Origin: Formosa sp. Hel1_33_131
GTDB taxonomy: Bacteria; Bacteroidota; Bacteroidia; Flavobacteriales; Flavobacteriaceae
NCBI GenBank assembly: GCA_949499105.1
Contig: CATEFX010000019.1
Span: 124,001-188,000 of the forward strand
Reading direction: 5' to 3'
Length of the DNA: 64,000 nt
Positions 35,404-44,137 of this stretch are shown here, piece by piece. Under the pieces are notes generated by a model. The model ran no database searches and was not told where the DNA came from. It saw nothing but the letters and a program-made list of their open reading frames with translations. Every line of letters starts with the position of its first letter. Position 1 is the first letter of the stretch. A program made the position numbers and the translations under genes.

Positions 35404-36437
35404 TTTAGGGTATTTAATAGGGTTAATAATTGAGCGTTTTCAGAAGGGGTTCCTACTGTAATTCTGAGACCGTTTTCACAACCAAATTGGGCGCTTCTAT
35501 TTCTGACGACGATTCCATTTTTTATAAGTTCTGTATACCGTTTATGGGCATCATCTACTTTAATTAAAATAAAATTCGCATCGGAAGGATATATTTTTTC
35601 GATAAACGAATACGACTCAAAGGCCGTCGCTAAATGAGCACGTTCCTTTAAAATCAGGGCAATCTGTTCAGTCACCACTTCCCTGTTTTGGAGCGCCAAT
35701 ATGGCTGCATTTTGGGTAAGCGTATTGATGTTATAAGGTGGTTTTATGTTATTTAATACCGCAATAATATCTTTAGATGCATAGCAAATCCCCAATCGGA
35801 TGCCCGCGAGCCCATAGGCTTTTGAAAGGGTTTGTGTCACAATTAGATTTGGATATTCGTTTAAATATGCTGTCCAGCTCACTTCATTAGAGAAATCAAT
35901 ATAGGCTTCATCAATGATGACTAAGCCATTAAACGCCTTTAAAAGGCGTTCTACTGCCTTGCGATCAACCACATTTCCAGAAGGATTATTTGGCGAACAG
36001 ATACACAGTAACTTCGTCTCTGGTTGAACCTGTTTTAAAATACGATCGACGTCTAAATTGAAGTCTGACGTTAAGGGCACTTGAATATTTTTAATGGCGT
36101 TCAAATTTGCCAATACGTCGTACATCCCATAGGTTGGTGGAAACGTCACAATACGGTCTTGATTGGGTTCACAAAACGCTCTAAAAATTAAATCTAAGAC
36201 TTCATCACTTCCATTTCCCAATAAGATTTGATCCATCGGAACCTTTTTTTGTCCTGAAATTAGTTTTTTTAAGGCCGTCTGTTGGGGATCGGGATATCGA
36301 TTTAACGAATTGTCAAACGGGTTTTCATTGGCATCCAAAAACACCATGTCTGCTTCCAAATCTTTGTATTCATCGCGCGCAGACGAATAGGGTGTCATTC
36401 CATTAATATTAGATCGAAGTAATTTATTTAGATTCAT
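35400..36437 (-). CDS. hisC: Histidinol-phosphate aminotransferase HisC
   Basis: PLP-dependent aminotransferase, fold type I. Landmarks are [20 protein letters not shown], the PLP-contact [15 protein letters not shown] and the PLP lysine in [15 protein letters not shown] start at the ATG at 36437 (MNLNKLL); the track's 36443 codon is TTG. Either way the gene overlaps the hisD 3' end (14 bases from the ATG). Confidence 0.95.
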   Translation of the reverse strand: MNLNKLLRSNINGMTPYSSARDEYKDLEADMVFLDANENPFDNSLNRYPDPQQTALKKLISGQKKVPMDQILLGNGSDEVLDLIFRAFCEPNQDRIVTFPPTYGMYDVLANLNAIKNIQVPLTSDFNLDVDRILKQVQPETKLLCICSPNNPSGNVVDRKAVERLLKAFNGLVIIDEAYIDFSNEVSWTAYLNEYPNLIVTQTLSKAYGLAGIRLGICYASKDIIAVLNNIKPPYNINTLTQNAAILALQNREVVTEQIALILKERAHLATAFESYSFIEKIYPSDANFILIKVDDAHKRYTELIKNGIVVRNRSAQFGCENGLRITVGTPSENAQLLTLLNTLK

Positions 36438-37722
36438 CTTCAATTGATTTTAGTCGAATAGACACGGCATTCTTATGTGCCATTAAACCTTCGGCTTCCG
36501 CCATAAGTTCGATAGTCGTTCCGATAGTTTGCAAGCCCTCTTTGGAGATTTCTTGAAAGGTGATGTTTTTCAAAAAACTATCCAAGTTGACCCCCGAATA
36601 CGCTTTTGCATAGCCATTTGTTGGCAAGGTATGATTGGTTCCAGACGCATAATCGCCCGCACTCTCAGGCGTGTATTTACCAATAAAAACAGAACCTGCA
36701 TTGATCACGCTATCTACATAAAAGGATGAATTATCGGTGCAGATGATATAGTGTTCAGGACCATAAAAATTGATTAGATCGACCGCTTCCTGATCTGATT
36801 TCACTAAAATTAGCTTCATGTTTTCAAGTGCTTTTTCTAGGATCGATTGGCGTGCTAATAATTGAGTTTGAATACGGACTTGTTTCGCTGTTTCCAAAAG
36901 AAGTGTTTCGTCGGTTGACACCAAAACCACCTGACTGTCAGCGCCATGCTCGGCTTGACTTAATAAATCTGAGGCCACAAAAGCTGGATTGGCATTTTTA
37001 TCGGCCATAATTAGAAGTTCACTTGGGCCCGCAGGCATATCGATCGCAACTCCATATTTGGTTGCCAATTGCTTGGCGACCGTCACATACTGATTCCCTG
37101 GTCCAAAAATCTTAGAAACTTTAGGAATACTAGAGGTTCCAAAAGTCAACCCAGCAATGGCTTGAATCCCGCCTACTTTAACAATCGTTCTAATGCCACA
37201 CAAAGCAGCAGTATACAAAATTTCATTTGCAATGGCGCCTTTCGCATTTGGAGGGGTACATAAAATGATGTTCTTACATCCCGCTAAAGTCGCAGGCACT
37301 CCTAACATTAAAACCGTCGAAAACAAGGGCGCAGTCCCGCCTGGAATGTACAATCCAACCGTTTCAATAGGCCGTTTTTCTTGCCAACAACGAACACCTG
37401 GTTGTGTTTCAATATCTACTTTCGCTGTTTTTTGAGCAGCGTGAAAAACTTCAATATTCGATTTTGCTTGTTGAATGGCTGCTTTTAAATCGTTTGACAC
37501 GAGTGCCGATGCTTGTTCAATTTCTTCTTGAGAAACAAAAGAAGCTGTTAATTCAACCTTATCAAACCGTTTGGTATAGCGAGTAATGGCCGCATCCCCT
37601 TCTTGTTTGACCGCTAAAAACACTTCATCCACAATTGCTTCGATAGCCTCCACAGATTGAGTCGGGCGTTGTAACAAAGTTTCCCATGTTGAAATGGGTG
37701 GATATTTGGAAATAGATGCCAT
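36424..37722 (-). CDS. hisD: Histidinol dehydrogenase HisD
   Basis: Zinc enzyme that makes two successive NAD-dependent oxidations of histidinol to histidine. Signature blocks are PGGTAPLFSTVLMLGVPA, GPGNQYVTVAKQLA, the substrate/zinc segment SQAEHGADSQVVLVS, and YTPESAGDYASGTNHTLPT with the catalytic His. The start at 37722 (MASISKYPP) is preferred because its ATG overlaps the hisG stop by one base; the track's 37800 start would lie deep in hisG. Length 432. Confidence 0.95.
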   Translation of the reverse strand: MASISKYPPISTWETLLQRPTQSVEAIEAIVDEVFLAVKQEGDAAITRYTKRFDKVELTASFVSQEEIEQASALVSNDLKAAIQQAKSNIEVFHAAQKTAKVDIETQPGVRCWQEKRPIETVGLYIPGGTAPLFSTVLMLGVPATLAGCKNIILCTPPNAKGAIANEILYTAALCGIRTIVKVGGIQAIAGLTFGTSSIPKVSKIFGPGNQYVTVAKQLATKYGVAIDMPAGPSELLIMADKNANPAFVASDLLSQAEHGADSQVVLVSTDETLLLETAKQVRIQTQLLARQSILEKALENMKLILVKSDQEAVDLINFYGPEHYIICTDNSSFYVDSVINAGSVFIGKYTPESAGDYASGTNHTLPTNGYAKAYSGVNLDSFLKNITFQEISKEGLQTIGTTIELMAEAEGLMAHKNAVSIRLKSIEDESK

Positions 37723-38579
37723 TAGAGAACCATTTTTTCGATTGGACAAATAAGGATGCCTTGAGCTCCTAATGCTTTTAAATCGTCGATAATATTCCAA
37801 AATTGGTTTTTATCAATCACACTGTGTACCGAGCTCCAGCCCGATTCCGCCAATGGAAGAACGGTTGGACTTTTCATGCCTGGTAAGAGGTTAATAATCG
37901 CTTCTAAACTCTCGTTAGGTGCATTCAAAAGAACGTACTTGGACGATTGTCCTTTAAGCACCGACTCAATACGGAATTTTATTTTATCTAAAATAGCTTG
38001 TTGCGCTGCATTGATGGTTGGAGACACTGCTAAAACAGCTTCCGATTTTAGAATCACTTCCTTCTCAACCAAGTTATTTTTAAACAAGGTACCCCCTGTA
38101 GAAACAATATCCACAATGGCATCTGCTAACCCAATGTTGGGTGCAATTTCAACAGACCCATTAATGACATGGATACTGGCTTTGATATTGTTCTCCTCTA
38201 AAAACGCATTGACGGTATTTGGATACGAAGTCGCAATTTGCTTGCCGTTCAAATCATTGAGAGATTTATATTCCATAGCTTTAGGAACCGCAATAGACAC
38301 CCGACATTTAGAAAATCCAAGTTTAGAGATATACTCAATCGAATTGCCCTTTTCTACCAAAACATTGTTTCCAATAATCGCGGCATCGACCACCCCATCT
38401 TTTAAGTATTGAGGAATATCGCCATTCCGAAGATAAAAGACCTCGACCGGAAAGTTGGTCGCTGTGGCCTTTAGTTGATCCTTACCATTATCAATTGAAA
38501 TACCAATATCTTTCAATAATTTCATTGAGTCGTCTTTAAGTCGACCTGACTTTTGAACTGCAATTTTTAAAGTGTTCAT
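37722..38579 (-). CDS. hisG: ATP phosphoribosyltransferase HisG (long form)
   Basis: First committed step, joining ATP and PRPP. At 285 residues it is the long form with a C-terminal ACT-like regulatory domain (about 210-285), expected to be feedback-inhibited by histidine and not to need HisZ. The catalytic part starts LKIAVQKSGRLKDDSMKLLKDIG, with the PRPP loop at DIVSTGGTL. First structural gene of the his operon; a His leader and attenuator lie just upstream. Confidence 0.96.
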   Translation of the reverse strand: MNTLKIAVQKSGRLKDDSMKLLKDIGISIDNGKDQLKATATNFPVEVFYLRNGDIPQYLKDGVVDAAIIGNNVLVEKGNSIEYISKLGFSKCRVSIAVPKAMEYKSLNDLNGKQIATSYPNTVNAFLEENNIKASIHVINGSVEIAPNIGLADAIVDIVSTGGTLFKNNLVEKEVILKSEAVLAVSPTINAAQQAILDKIKFRIESVLKGQSSKYVLLNAPNESLEAIINLLPGMKSPTVLPLAESGWSSVHSVIDKNQFWNIIDDLKALGAQGILICPIEKMVL

Positions 38580-38605
38580 TCTTAATGTATTTTTATTTTA
38601 AAATT

Positions 38606-38634
38606 AAAAAACCCGCTTGATTGCTCAAACGGGT
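38606..38634 (-). terminator. his operon attenuator terminator
   Basis: In the minus-strand RNA, ACCCGTTTGA-GCAA-TCAAGCGGGT (one G.U) is followed by a run of six U, 27 bases before hisG. The 5' arm can alternatively pair with TCAAGCGAGGT at the end of the leader ORF, which gives an antiterminator. Confidence 0.85.
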
Positions 38635-38669
38635 CTGTTATATAGTTTAATTATTTATCCTACACATCG

Positions 38670-38729
38670 TTACCTCGCTTGATCGCTAGTAAGTAAATGA
38701 TGATGGTATATAAATAATGATAATTTCAT
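38670..38729 (-). CDS. hisL: his leader peptide
   Basis: A 19-codon ORF, MKLSLFIYHHHLLTSDQAR, ends 91 bases upstream of the hisG start codon. Three consecutive His codons (CAT CAT CAT) lie in the middle, the classical sensor of charged tRNA-His. The last codons and stop (GATCAAGCGAGGTAA) overlap the RNA segment able to pair with the 5' arm of the following terminator. Stalling at the His codons would leave that segment free to act as antiterminator, so the operon would be expressed when His-tRNA is scarce. A near-consensus -7 box (AATATTTG on the minus strand, 38747-38754) lies just upstream. Confidence 0.85.
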   Translation of the reverse strand: MKLSLFIYHHHLLTSDQAR

Positions 38730-38842
38730 TCTAATAATATTGAGTACAAATATTCAAAAAATAAATAGTTTAAACCTAACTTATTTTTAAAAATTATTGA
38801 TTTCTTAAAAAAGCCAGTATAAACTAACTAATCGTTTGTAAA

Positions 38843-39655
38843 TTATTGATTCCCTAAAATAATTGGCAATCCAGTTTTTCCAGAACCAATAACAATCACT
38901 TTGCTGTTTGGAGATTCAGATAACTTTACAGTCGCTTCAATCCCTTTATCTTGAAGGATTCGATCGTTAAGAGACGCACTTAATATTTTATTGGCATCTG
39001 CTTTACCTTGCGCTTCAATACGTACTTTTTGAGCTTCTTTATCAGCCGTTACTAATCTAAATTCATACTCTAAAGATTCTTGTTCTTGCTTTAATTTACT
39101 CTCAATCGCATTTTTAATGGTGTTAGGAAGTTTTACATCTTCTACCAATACACGTTTTACATTTAAAAATTGACCATCTAATAAAGTGACAACTTCGTCA
39201 AGAATTTCTTGTTCGATCACATCACGCTTACTAGAATACAATTGCTCAGGCGTATAACGTCCCACCACACTTCTTGCCGCTGCATTGACCGCTGGATTTA
39301 AAAGCTCATTCACATAGTCTTCCCCTTTGGTTTTAATTAGACTTCCAAGGTTTTCGTATTCTGGTTCGTACCAGATCGTTCCATTGACTTTAACTTCGAG
39401 TCCGTTTACTGATAAAACATTCATTTCATCCGAAATAGATTGTTGTCTTACTTTGTGGATTAACATACTGTTCCAAGGCGCTACAATTTGAAAGCCTTCA
39501 CCGTACGTTTTGTCCGTCACAATTCCTTCTCCAAAGCGTTCGAATAAGACACCGCCTTCACCTGGGCCGATGGTCACTGCTGTTTTAGATATTAAGAGTA
39601 CTAAAACTCCAAGTATCACGATAATTGGGAGTCCGATTTTAGGTAATTTTTCCAT
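38843..39655 (-). CDS. SPFH/prohibitin family membrane protein
   Basis: Membrane-anchored scaffold protein of 270 residues in the band-7/prohibitin group. One N-terminal membrane helix (about 7-24) is followed by the SPFH domain (GEGGVLFERFGEGI ... VAPWNSMLIHKVRQQ ... LNPAVNAAARSVVGRYTPEQLYSSKR) and a charged coiled-coil (about 185-235, LKQEQESLEYEFRLVTADKEAQKVR). Such proteins form ring assemblies that organise membrane proteases. It follows the VWA-like gene by 18 bases in the same direction. Confidence 0.88.
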   Translation of the reverse strand: MEKLPKIGLPIIVILGVLVLLISKTAVTIGPGEGGVLFERFGEGIVTDKTYGEGFQIVAPWNSMLIHKVRQQSISDEMNVLSVNGLEVKVNGTIWYEPEYENLGSLIKTKGEDYVNELLNPAVNAAARSVVGRYTPEQLYSSKRDVIEQEILDEVVTLLDGQFLNVKRVLVEDVKLPNTIKNAIESKLKQEQESLEYEFRLVTADKEAQKVRIEAQGKADANKILSASLNDRILQDKGIEATVKLSESPNSKVIVIGSGKTGLPIILGNQ

Positions 39656-39673
39656 TTTTTTGTTTTAAATTAT

Positions 39674-41704
39674 TTAAATAAGTCCGTTGTATTTTCTTAT
39701 AATCCATTCGATTGCTAAACTCAACACCAGCAATAGCAACCAAAATTTTAGATCGATCAAAGGTACTGATTTTTTAGTGAATTTCTGGATACTTGAAAAC
39801 CGATTATCAGAAATTAAGTGCGCTATTAAATCGTTGGTTTGAGTATCAAAATAAGTCGTTCCATCGGTATGAAGAGCGAGTTGCTCAAGTTGCTCTACAT
39901 TCGCATTTATAAATTGTTGCTCAATATTAAAGTTTAAAATTTCGAACGAACCAAAAGCGCGGTGACTTTTTTTATTTGCACTCACTTCAAAGTTGTAGAC
40001 ACCTGGTTCTAAGGCGCTCAGATTGATCATATAAGTGTTTTGATTCGACACCATGGGGTACTCAATTTGACGCCCCGAGGTCGTTTCTTTAAGCCTAATA
40101 TTTAGCTGTGCATTGGGATCTGGTTCGTAATTTTTATTAAAAAATTGTGCCGATAATTCAAGAGATTGACTTCCATCATAAATGGATTCATAGTTTAATA
40201 TCAGTCGTTTGGTTTGATTTTGAATGTTTAAATATTGAATCATTTTAGCCATCAATGCATCAAAATTTTCAAAATTTTTGGTTTCTCGATACGAATGCAT
40301 GCGCCATTTCCAGAGATTCTCGGCTAAAAGAACAGACGACCTTCTAGCATTGTTTTCGTAAGTAAACCACAAAGGCTCTTGAGTATCGATGCCATTAATC
40401 GATTTAAACACGAATGTTTCATGCCGCACATTGATGTTGATACTTCCAAATTCTGTGCTTAAGGGCGGATAGGAATTAAAAGTGAAATCGGTCGTGATAA
40501 AATTAGCAAAACTTGAGTTAATCCGTCCTTGATAGCTTTCAGTTTGACCTGTAATTTCCTGCTTAAAGTCCGATTGGATAGAATTTAAAAACGACCACTG
40601 GGTTTGGTTCCCTCCTATTATAAATGTGTTTAATTTTCTTTTGTTAATAAAATCAAATGCCGCTTTGAAACTTGGATTCGGTTGATACAGAATCGCAAGG
40701 TCATATTCGTCTTTTAAACGCAGAAAATCAGATGGCGAACAAATGGTTACAAGCCTTTGCTCGTTGGTTTCAATAGACGTTTTAAGAACTCCTAAATCCG
40801 GATGCAATATGGATGAAATTAATGCGATTTTGGTACGTTCATCAATACTTTCAATGGCAATATATTTTTGATTATTAATCGTGTTTTTTTCGTTTTTAAG
40901 GGGCGATAAACCCACTTGATACCGCTGTACTCCTACTTTGGTGGCTGTAATTTTTGGCGTTACAATTTTGATGTTTTGATCTTGTGTAAACCGAACCACT
41001 TCTTTGTGAATAATTCGTGAACCAGAACGAATCGTTAACACCGTCTGAATCGGCGAATTCCCAGAGTAGGACGCTATAATTTCAACGGGGAACTTATTAT
41101 TTAAATAGGTGTATTTATTGACGTTTATTTGTTGAATTTTCAGATCTGTATGAAACATACGATCTCCTAATATAAGCGGAAAAACAACTTGCTCAAACGC
41201 TTTTGAAGCATACTGATAATCCGTACCAATGGTTTGATTTCCATCGGATATGAGCACAATTGGTGCCAATTGGGAATCATAAATAGCCTCAATACCCTGA
41301 AGGCTTTTAGTGATGTTGGTTTGATGGTCATCAAAAGTAAGTGTCGTATTTTGGTTGAGCTGCGCCCCAAAATTGTATAACTTGACCTCATATTTAGAGG
41401 CAATCTCTTTATTATTTACGATCGACTGCACAGCTTTTGAAGCAAGACTATCTTTACCTAAGTACTTTACAGATTGAGAGTTATCGACCGCTACCACAAG
41501 TGTTGGTTTCACAATCGAACTTTCTGAATTCTCAAACTTCGGATTGATGATAAGAAGCAGTAATGAAAAAATTGAGATAAACCTCAAACACGCCAACCCC
41601 CAATGCAACCGATGGCGTTTGGTTTTATATATATACTGAAAAAGCGCTACAAAGAGCGCTAAAATTCCAGATCCAATGATATATAAAATTGTTTGTGTAG
41701 GCAT
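39674..41704 (-). CDS. Large membrane protein with VWA-like domain
   Basis: Unassigned 676-residue protein. Two N-terminal helices (about 5-25 and 36-54), a region resembling a von Willebrand A domain (TLVVAVDNSQSVKYLGKDSLASKAV, with DxSxS, then PIVLISDGNQTIG), a long periplasmic beta-rich part and one C-terminal helix (about 655-672) are visible. The architecture resembles BatA/BatB-like or N-terminal-TM VWA proteins of Bacteroidota, which use VWA domains for protein contacts. I use the ATG at 41704; the track's 41725 is TTG. It lies between fabG and the SPFH gene. Confidence 0.72.
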   Translation of the reverse strand: MPTQTILYIIGSGILALFVALFQYIYKTKRHRLHWGLACLRFISIFSLLLLIINPKFENSESSIVKPTLVVAVDNSQSVKYLGKDSLASKAVQSIVNNKEIASKYEVKLYNFGAQLNQNTTLTFDDHQTNITKSLQGIEAIYDSQLAPIVLISDGNQTIGTDYQYASKAFEQVVFPLILGDRMFHTDLKIQQINVNKYTYLNNKFPVEIIASYSGNSPIQTVLTIRSGSRIIHKEVVRFTQDQNIKIVTPKITATKVGVQRYQVGLSPLKNEKNTINNQKYIAIESIDERTKIALISSILHPDLGVLKTSIETNEQRLVTICSPSDFLRLKDEYDLAILYQPNPSFKAAFDFINKRKLNTFIIGGNQTQWSFLNSIQSDFKQEITGQTESYQGRINSSFANFITTDFTFNSYPPLSTEFGSININVRHETFVFKSINGIDTQEPLWFTYENNARRSSVLLAENLWKWRMHSYRETKNFENFDALMAKMIQYLNIQNQTKRLILNYESIYDGSQSLELSAQFFNKNYEPDPNAQLNIRLKETTSGRQIEYPMVSNQNTYMINLSALEPGVYNFEVSANKKSHRAFGSFEILNFNIEQQFINANVEQLEQLALHTDGTTYFDTQTNDLIAHLISDNRFSSIQKFTKKSVPLIDLKFWLLLLVLSLAIEWIIRKYNGLI

Positions 41705-41741
41705 ATTAAGATCGGTTGAGAACAACCGTTGTTAGAATGGT

Positions 41742-42488
41742 TTAAGTGAGCATCCCACCATCAACATTAATGGTTTGTCCAGTGATGTACGCCGATAAAT
41801 CGCTCGCCAAAAACACACAGGCATTGGCAATATCTTCAGGAGTACCACCTCGTTTTAGTGGAATTCCTGCACGCCATCCTGCAACGGTTGCTTCATCTAA
41901 TTTAGCCGTCATTTCTGTTTCAATAAATCCTGGAGCAATCACATTACTTCGGATGTTTCTAGAACCAAGCTCTAGAGCCACAGACTTTGAAAATCCAATA
42001 ATCCCCGCTTTAGAAGCCGCATAGTTGGTTTGACCGGCATTTCCTTTCACACCGACCACCGAACTCATATTGATAATAGACCCTTTTCGTTGCTTTAACA
42101 TGGTGCGTTGCACGGCTTTAGTCATATTAAATACAGACTTAAGATTGACTTCAATAACTTTATCAAAATCAGCTTCGCCCATCCGCATTAGTAAATTGTC
42201 TTTGGTGATTCCAGCATTATTTATCAGAATATCAATGGTTCCGAAATCGGCTAACACATCTACTGCAAGTTGTTGTGCTTCGTCAAAATTAGCAGCATTA
42301 CTTTGATACCCTTTCACCGTTGTTCCATATGCTTGAAGTTCGGTTTCTAAGAGGTTGGCAGCTTCTACAGATGCACTGTACGTAAACGCTACATTGGCGC
42401 CATGCTGTGCAAAAACCGTTGCGATTCCTTTTCCAATCCCACGACTCGCGCCTGTAATAATGGCTGTTTTTCCTTCTAATAGTTTCAT
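41742..42488 (-). CDS. fabG: 3-oxoacyl-[acyl-carrier-protein] reductase FabG
   Basis: NADPH-dependent reductase of fatty-acid elongation, SDR family. The cofactor site (TGASRGIGKGIA, about 12-23), NNAG (NNAGITKDNLLMRM), catalytic Ser in NMSSVVGVKGNAGQ, YAASK (Tyr/Lys) and the C-terminal GQTINVDGGM are all intact. Length 248 from the ATG at 42488; the track start at 42494 is TTG. Probable first gene of a fabG-VWA-SPFH unit, with a TATATTTG box upstream. Confidence 0.95.
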   Translation of the reverse strand: MKLLEGKTAIITGASRGIGKGIATVFAQHGANVAFTYSASVEAANLLETELQAYGTTVKGYQSNAANFDEAQQLAVDVLADFGTIDILINNAGITKDNLLMRMGEADFDKVIEVNLKSVFNMTKAVQRTMLKQRKGSIINMSSVVGVKGNAGQTNYAASKAGIIGFSKSVALELGSRNIRSNVIAPGFIETEMTAKLDEATVAGWRAGIPLKRGGTPEDIANACVFLASDLSAYITGQTINVDGGMLT

Positions 42489-42516
42489 ATACAATAGCTG
42501 TAAAAATTATTAATTT

Positions 42517-42524
42517 CAAATATA
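42517..42524 (-). promoter_or_regulatory. Candidate fabG -7 promoter element
   Basis: TATATTTG on the minus strand matches TAnnTTTG exactly, 28 bases upstream of the fabG ATG. No TTG at the standard -33 distance was found. Confidence 0.5.
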
Positions 42525-42572
42525 GTAAAATGGTTTCAAATAAAATTCCTTAAAATCTGATTTGTGAAGGTG

Positions 42573-42919
42573 GGGATCAGTAATTATAAAATTGAATAAA
42601 ACACTTCTTACCCTATCGCTTGCGCAAGTGCCTCGCTTGTGTCTTTAATCACAATCAAAGAATTTATGGTCTTATTACATTTATTACTCAATAACTTGTA
42701 AGCTTACTTATCGTAATGGGCACGAGCAAAAGATGCTCGCGCTAGCTGGGATCAGTAATCATAAAATTGAATAAAACACTTTCCCTATCGCTGGCGCAAG
42801 CGTCACGCTTGTGTCTTTAATCATAATCAAAGAATTTAAGGTCTTATTACATTTATTACTCAATAACTTGTAAGCTTACTTATCGTAATGGGCACGAGCA
42901 AAAGATGCTCGCGCTAGCT
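42573..42919. repeat. Tandem duplication of a REP/BIME-like unit
   Basis: Two near-identical copies, 42573-42747 (175 bp) and 42748-42919 (172 bp). Each holds two palindromes in opposite orientation: A (42618-42643 and 42790-42815, core CAAGCGT-C-ACGCTTG in copy 2) and B (42718-42746 and 42890-42918, core CGAGCA-AAAGA-TGCTCG). The reverse complement of B (GCTAGCGCGAGC...GCTCGTGCC) matches A (GCTGGCGCAAGC...GCTTGTGTC), so each unit is a REP pair. In copy 1 the A hairpin has changes that keep pairing through G.U. Confidence 0.85.
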
Positions 42920-43120
42920 GGGGAAACAAATTAATCGCAAGAGTGTTTGCTGTTGTAAAACGACAAACACCTTATGTAGATATTTTAAAGTACGTAGCTT
43001 AAAATTTTAACAATTTTTACTTGTTTTGATCATAGAATACTGGGGAATATAACACCCCTACTATTTCGAGTAACATCAAAATCATTTTATAAAATTTTAC
43101 CAACCCAAATATATAAAAGC

Positions 43121-43154
43121 AAAAAAAACCTCCTAATACTAAAATTAGGAGGTT
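43121..43154 (-). terminator. sucD intrinsic terminator
   Basis: On the minus strand AACCTCCTAAT pairs with ATTAGGAGGTT across a 6-base loop and is followed by eight T. It lies 23 bases after the sucD stop. Confidence 0.9.
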
Positions 43155-43176
43155 GATATGAATATGGAAAAATATG

Positions 43177-44049
43177 TTACGCGAGTACTTCGGCCACTTT
43201 TTTTCCTATTTCAGCAGGAGATTCCACAACGTGAATGCCACATTCTCTCATGATTTGTTTTTTAGCTTGTGCAGTATCTTCACTACCGCCTACAATAGCA
43301 CCAGCATGGCCCATCGTACGTCCGGCAGGCGCGGTTTCACCCGCAATAAATCCAACCACTGGTTTTTTGCTGCCACTCTCTTTATACCATTTTGCGGCAT
43401 CCCCTTCCAGTTGACCTCCTATTTCACCAATGACCACTACACATTCTGTTTCTGGGTCGTTGATCAACATTTCGAGGGCTTCTTTAGTGGTGGTTCCAAT
43501 AATAGGATCGCCACCAATACCAATGGCTGTCGTAATTCCTAACCCTTGTTTCACCACTTGATCCGCGGCTTCATAGGTTAAAGTTCCTGATTTGGACACC
43601 ACGCCTACGGTTCCTTTTTTGAATACAAAGCCTGGCATGATGCCTACTTTGGCTTCTCCGGGTGTAATGACTCCGGGACAGTTAGGTCCTACCAAACGAC
43701 AGTCTTTTGTACGGATGTAATTCGCCGCTTTAATCATATCGGCAACAGGAATCCCTTCTGTAATGGTAATGATTACTTTTATTCCAGCATCAGCTGCTTC
43801 CATAATGGCATCTGCAGCAAATGCAGGCGGTACAAAAATAATGGTTGTATTCGCACCAACTTGATCAACCGCTTCCTTAACCGTGTTAAATACCGGTTTC
43901 TCTAAATGCGTTTGCCCCCCTTTTCCAGGCGTCACACCCCCAACAACATTGGTTCCATAATCAATCATTTGAGAGGCATGAAACGTTCCTTCACTTCCAG
44001 TGAATCCTTGAACAATTATTTTTGAATCTTTATTTACTAAAACACTCAT
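43177..44049 (-). CDS. sucD: Succinate-CoA ligase subunit alpha
   Basis: TCA-cycle enzyme that converts succinyl-CoA to succinate with nucleotide triphosphate formation, acting with SucC (not in this window). The CoA-binding start (IIVQGFTGSEGTFHASQMIDYGTNVVGG), the segment GPNCPGVITPGE and the phospho-His loop (MGHAGAIVGG) are intact. Length of 290 is standard. TACATTTG on the minus strand at 44085-44092 is a -7 candidate for its own promoter. A strong terminator follows. Confidence 0.96.
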   Translation of the reverse strand: MSVLVNKDSKIIVQGFTGSEGTFHASQMIDYGTNVVGGVTPGKGGQTHLEKPVFNTVKEAVDQVGANTTIIFVPPAFAADAIMEAADAGIKVIITITEGIPVADMIKAANYIRTKDCRLVGPNCPGVITPGEAKVGIMPGFVFKKGTVGVVSKSGTLTYEAADQVVKQGLGITTAIGIGGDPIIGTTTKEALEMLINDPETECVVVIGEIGGQLEGDAAKWYKESGSKKPVVGFIAGETAPAGRTMGHAGAIVGGSEDTAQAKKQIMRECGIHVVESPAEIGKKVAEVLA

Positions 44050-44137
44050 TTGGTTTTTATTTTATTGTTTAATTTTTACTGCTGCAAATGTAATTTTTTG
44101 AATGGGAATCTTAACAGTTTTAAAGGTAAAATTTAAA

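Larger units (their letters stand above)
42489..43176. other. Long gene-free region between sucD and fabG
   Basis: 688 bases without credible coding sequence. In order it holds the fabG -7 box, a tandem duplication carrying four REP-like palindromes (42573-42919), a 7-bp hairpin GTGTTTG...CAAACAC near 42942-42971 and the sucD terminator. Both flanking genes point left. Confidence 0.75.
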
